A stretch of DNA of 14,441 nucleotides. Origin: Elusimicrobiota bacterium (GTDB taxonomy: Bacteria > Elusimicrobiota > Elusimicrobia > FEN-1173). Below the pieces are notes generated by a model. The model saw nothing but the letters and a program-made list of their open reading frames with translations, was not told where the DNA came from and did no database searches. The stretch covers positions 1 through 14,441 of the forward strand of contig JACQPF010000158.1 of NCBI GenBank assembly GCA_016207625.1, in the 5' to 3' direction. Shown one piece after another: positions 13,159 to 14,441 of the stretch; the first letter of the stretch is position 1; each line of letters starts with the position of its first letter. A program made the position numbers and the translations under genes.

Positions 13159-14441
13159 ACGAAAAAATTATTGAACCGCTGATTTTTGAAAAGAGCGTTC
13201 CCGGGCGCCGGGGCATCCCCCTGCCGGTTTCCGACGTGCCCCGCGTGCCTCCGGAGGCTCTTCCGCAGGACCTGCGCCGCCGGTCGCCGGCGCATTGGCC
13301 CGAGGCATCGGAACCCCAGGTCGTGCGCCATTTCACGCGGCTGTCGCATTTGAATTATTCGGTGGACGCCAACTTTTATCCCCTCGGCTCCTGCACCATG
13401 AAGCACAATCCCAAGGTGAACGAGCGCATGGCCCTCCTGCCGGATTTCGTGGAGCTCCATCCCTTGCGCCCCCACGCGTTGAGCCAGGGGATCCTGGAAA
13501 TCCTCTTTGAGGTGGAACGATGGCTGTGCGAGTTGTGCGGAATGGACGCCTTCACCCTTCAGCCCTCCGCCGGCGCTCAAGGCGAGCTGACGGGGATCCT
13601 CGTGGCGCGGGCCTACCATGAGGACCGCGGGGAAAACCGCCACGTGGTGCTCATCCCGGATTCCGCCCACGGTACCAACCCTGCCAGCGTCTCGGTGGCC
13701 GGCCTGACGGCCGTCACCGTTAAATCCACGCCCGACGGCCAAGTGGACATCCAGGATTTGAAGTCCAAGCTGACCTCCGACACCGCCCTACTCATGATGA
13801 CGATCCCCAGCACGCTGGGCTTTTTTGAGCCGCGAATCCAGGAAATCGCCCGCATGGTGCATGACGCGGGCGCCCTGATGTATGCGGATGGCGCAAATCT
13901 CAACGCCTTAGTGGGGCTCCTTCGGCTGGGGGACATCGGCGTGGACGTGCTCCACCTGAACCTGCACAAGACCTTCTCCACCCCTCACGGCGGCGGCGGG
14001 CCCGGGGCGGGGCCGGTGGGCGTGAAGAAACAGCTCGAAGAATTTTTGCCGATTCCGCGGGTGATCAGGGATAACGGTGTTTTCCGGCGGAAATTGGACT
14101 ATCCCAAATCCATCGGCAAGGTGCATGGGTTCCAAGGCAACGTCGGCGTTTTGATCCGCGCCTATTGCTACATGCGGCTGCAAGGCCTGGAGGGGTTCCG
14201 GGAGATGAGCGAAAACGCCATCTTGGCCGCGAACTATATGAAGGCGAAACTGGCCCCTCTTTTCCCGCGCATGCCCAAGGGCGCCTGCATGCATGAGGTG
14301 GTGGTCTCAGGCGAAGGAGCTTTCGGCCCCGGTGTTAAAACGTTGGACGTGGCCAAACGGCTTTTGGACTACGGCTTCTACGCCCCGACCATTTACTTCC
14401 CGCAGATCGTGCCCGAGGCCATGATGATCGAGCCCACCGAA
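13155..14441 (+). CDS. gcvPB: Glycine dehydrogenase (decarboxylating) subunit 2, C-terminus outside window
   Basis: This is the PLP-bearing half of split glycine decarboxylase, acting with GcvPA on glycine and GcvH. The frame is open from ATG 13155, sharing ATGA with the gcvPA stop, to the window end: 429 codons. Full-length proteins are about 480-500 residues, so some 50-70 are missing. Motifs are SVPGRRGIPLP (14-24), NFYPLGSCTMKHNPK (73-87), PSAGAQGELTG (137-147), PDSAHGTNPAS (169-179), YADGANLNALVG (243-254) and the PLP lysine Lys272 in LNLHKTFSTPHGGGGPGAGP (codon 13968-13970). No stop or frameshift occurs within the visible part. The tight coupling with gcvPA suits equal production of the two subunits. 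Confidence 0.97.
   Translation, partial: MNEKIIEPLIFEKSVPGRRGIPLPVSDVPRVPPEALPQDLRRRSPAHWPEASEPQVVRHFTRLSHLNYSVDANFYPLGSCTMKHNPKVNERMALLPDFVELHPLRPHALSQGILEILFEVERWLCELCGMDAFTLQPSAGAQGELTGILVARAYHEDRGENRHVVLIPDSAHGTNPASVSVAGLTAVTVKSTPDGQVDIQDLKSKLTSDTALLMMTIPSTLGFFEPRIQEIARMVHDAGALMYADGANLNALVGLLRLGDIGVDVLHLNLHKTFSTPHGGGGPGAGPVGVKKQLEEFLPIPRVIRDNGVFRRKLDYPKSIGKVHGFQGNVGVLIRAYCYMRLQGLEGFREMSENAILAANYMKAKLAPLFPRMPKGACMHEVVVSGEGAFGPGVKTLDVAKRLLDYGFYAPTIYFPQIVPEAMMIEPTE

Overview
The window is a GC-rich bacterial segment in which every supported gene lies on the + strand. It holds four blocks: the 3' end of pyrG, an insertion-sequence remnant, a short exopolysaccharide-export and amino-sugar block, and a nearly complete glycine cleavage system cluster that carries its own lipoyl synthase. 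The split GcvPA/GcvPB form of glycine decarboxylase, the PorV/UPF0164-type outer-membrane barrel and the Wza/Wzc export logic indicate a diderm (Gram-negative) bacterium. The style recalls Elusimicrobiota, Omnitrophota or similar lineages, but this is a guess: no rRNA or other decisive marker is present.

Layout. Positions 1-996 encode the C-terminal two thirds of CTP synthase. Positions ~1044-2215 look like one degenerate insertion sequence with a single open transposase frame (1170-2159). The D,D35E spacing of that transposase is exact, but the second and third acidic residues are exchanged (Glu where Asp is expected, Asp where Glu is expected). Positions 2289-4046 encode an unusual single polypeptide: a signal peptide, a PorV/UPF0164-like outer-membrane beta-barrel, a charged linker, and then a Wza-type polysaccharide export domain with one SLBB domain. 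Twenty-three bases later comes a Wzc-type polysaccharide co-polymerase/tyrosine autokinase (4070-6169), and 5 bases after that glmS (6175-8037).

From glmS onward the genes are packed almost without gaps: lpdA (TTG start, 4-base gap), lipA (0-base gap), gcvT (ATGA overlap) and gcvH (14-base overlap). A 97-bp element with perfect 22-bp terminal inverted repeats (11711-11807) follows, then gcvPA and gcvPB (ATGA overlap, gcvPB cut by the window end).

How the genes work together. GlmS makes glucosamine-6-phosphate, the entry to UDP-GlcNAc for envelope polysaccharides. The Wzc-like protein would control polymer length and assembly at the inner membrane. The barrel-OPX fusion would carry the polymer through periplasm and outer membrane. 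In the second block, GcvPA/GcvPB decarboxylate glycine onto the lipoyl arm of GcvH (Lys59), GcvT passes the C1 unit to tetrahydrofolate, LpdA reoxidises the dihydrolipoyl arm, and LipA inserts the sulfurs that make the lipoyl group. No glycosyltransferase, Wzx/Wzy, LipB or LplA gene is in the window, so both pathways must be completed elsewhere.

The most noteworthy items are the barrel-OPX fusion and the long palindromic element inside the gcv cluster. No stretch longer than 300 bases lacks a gene.
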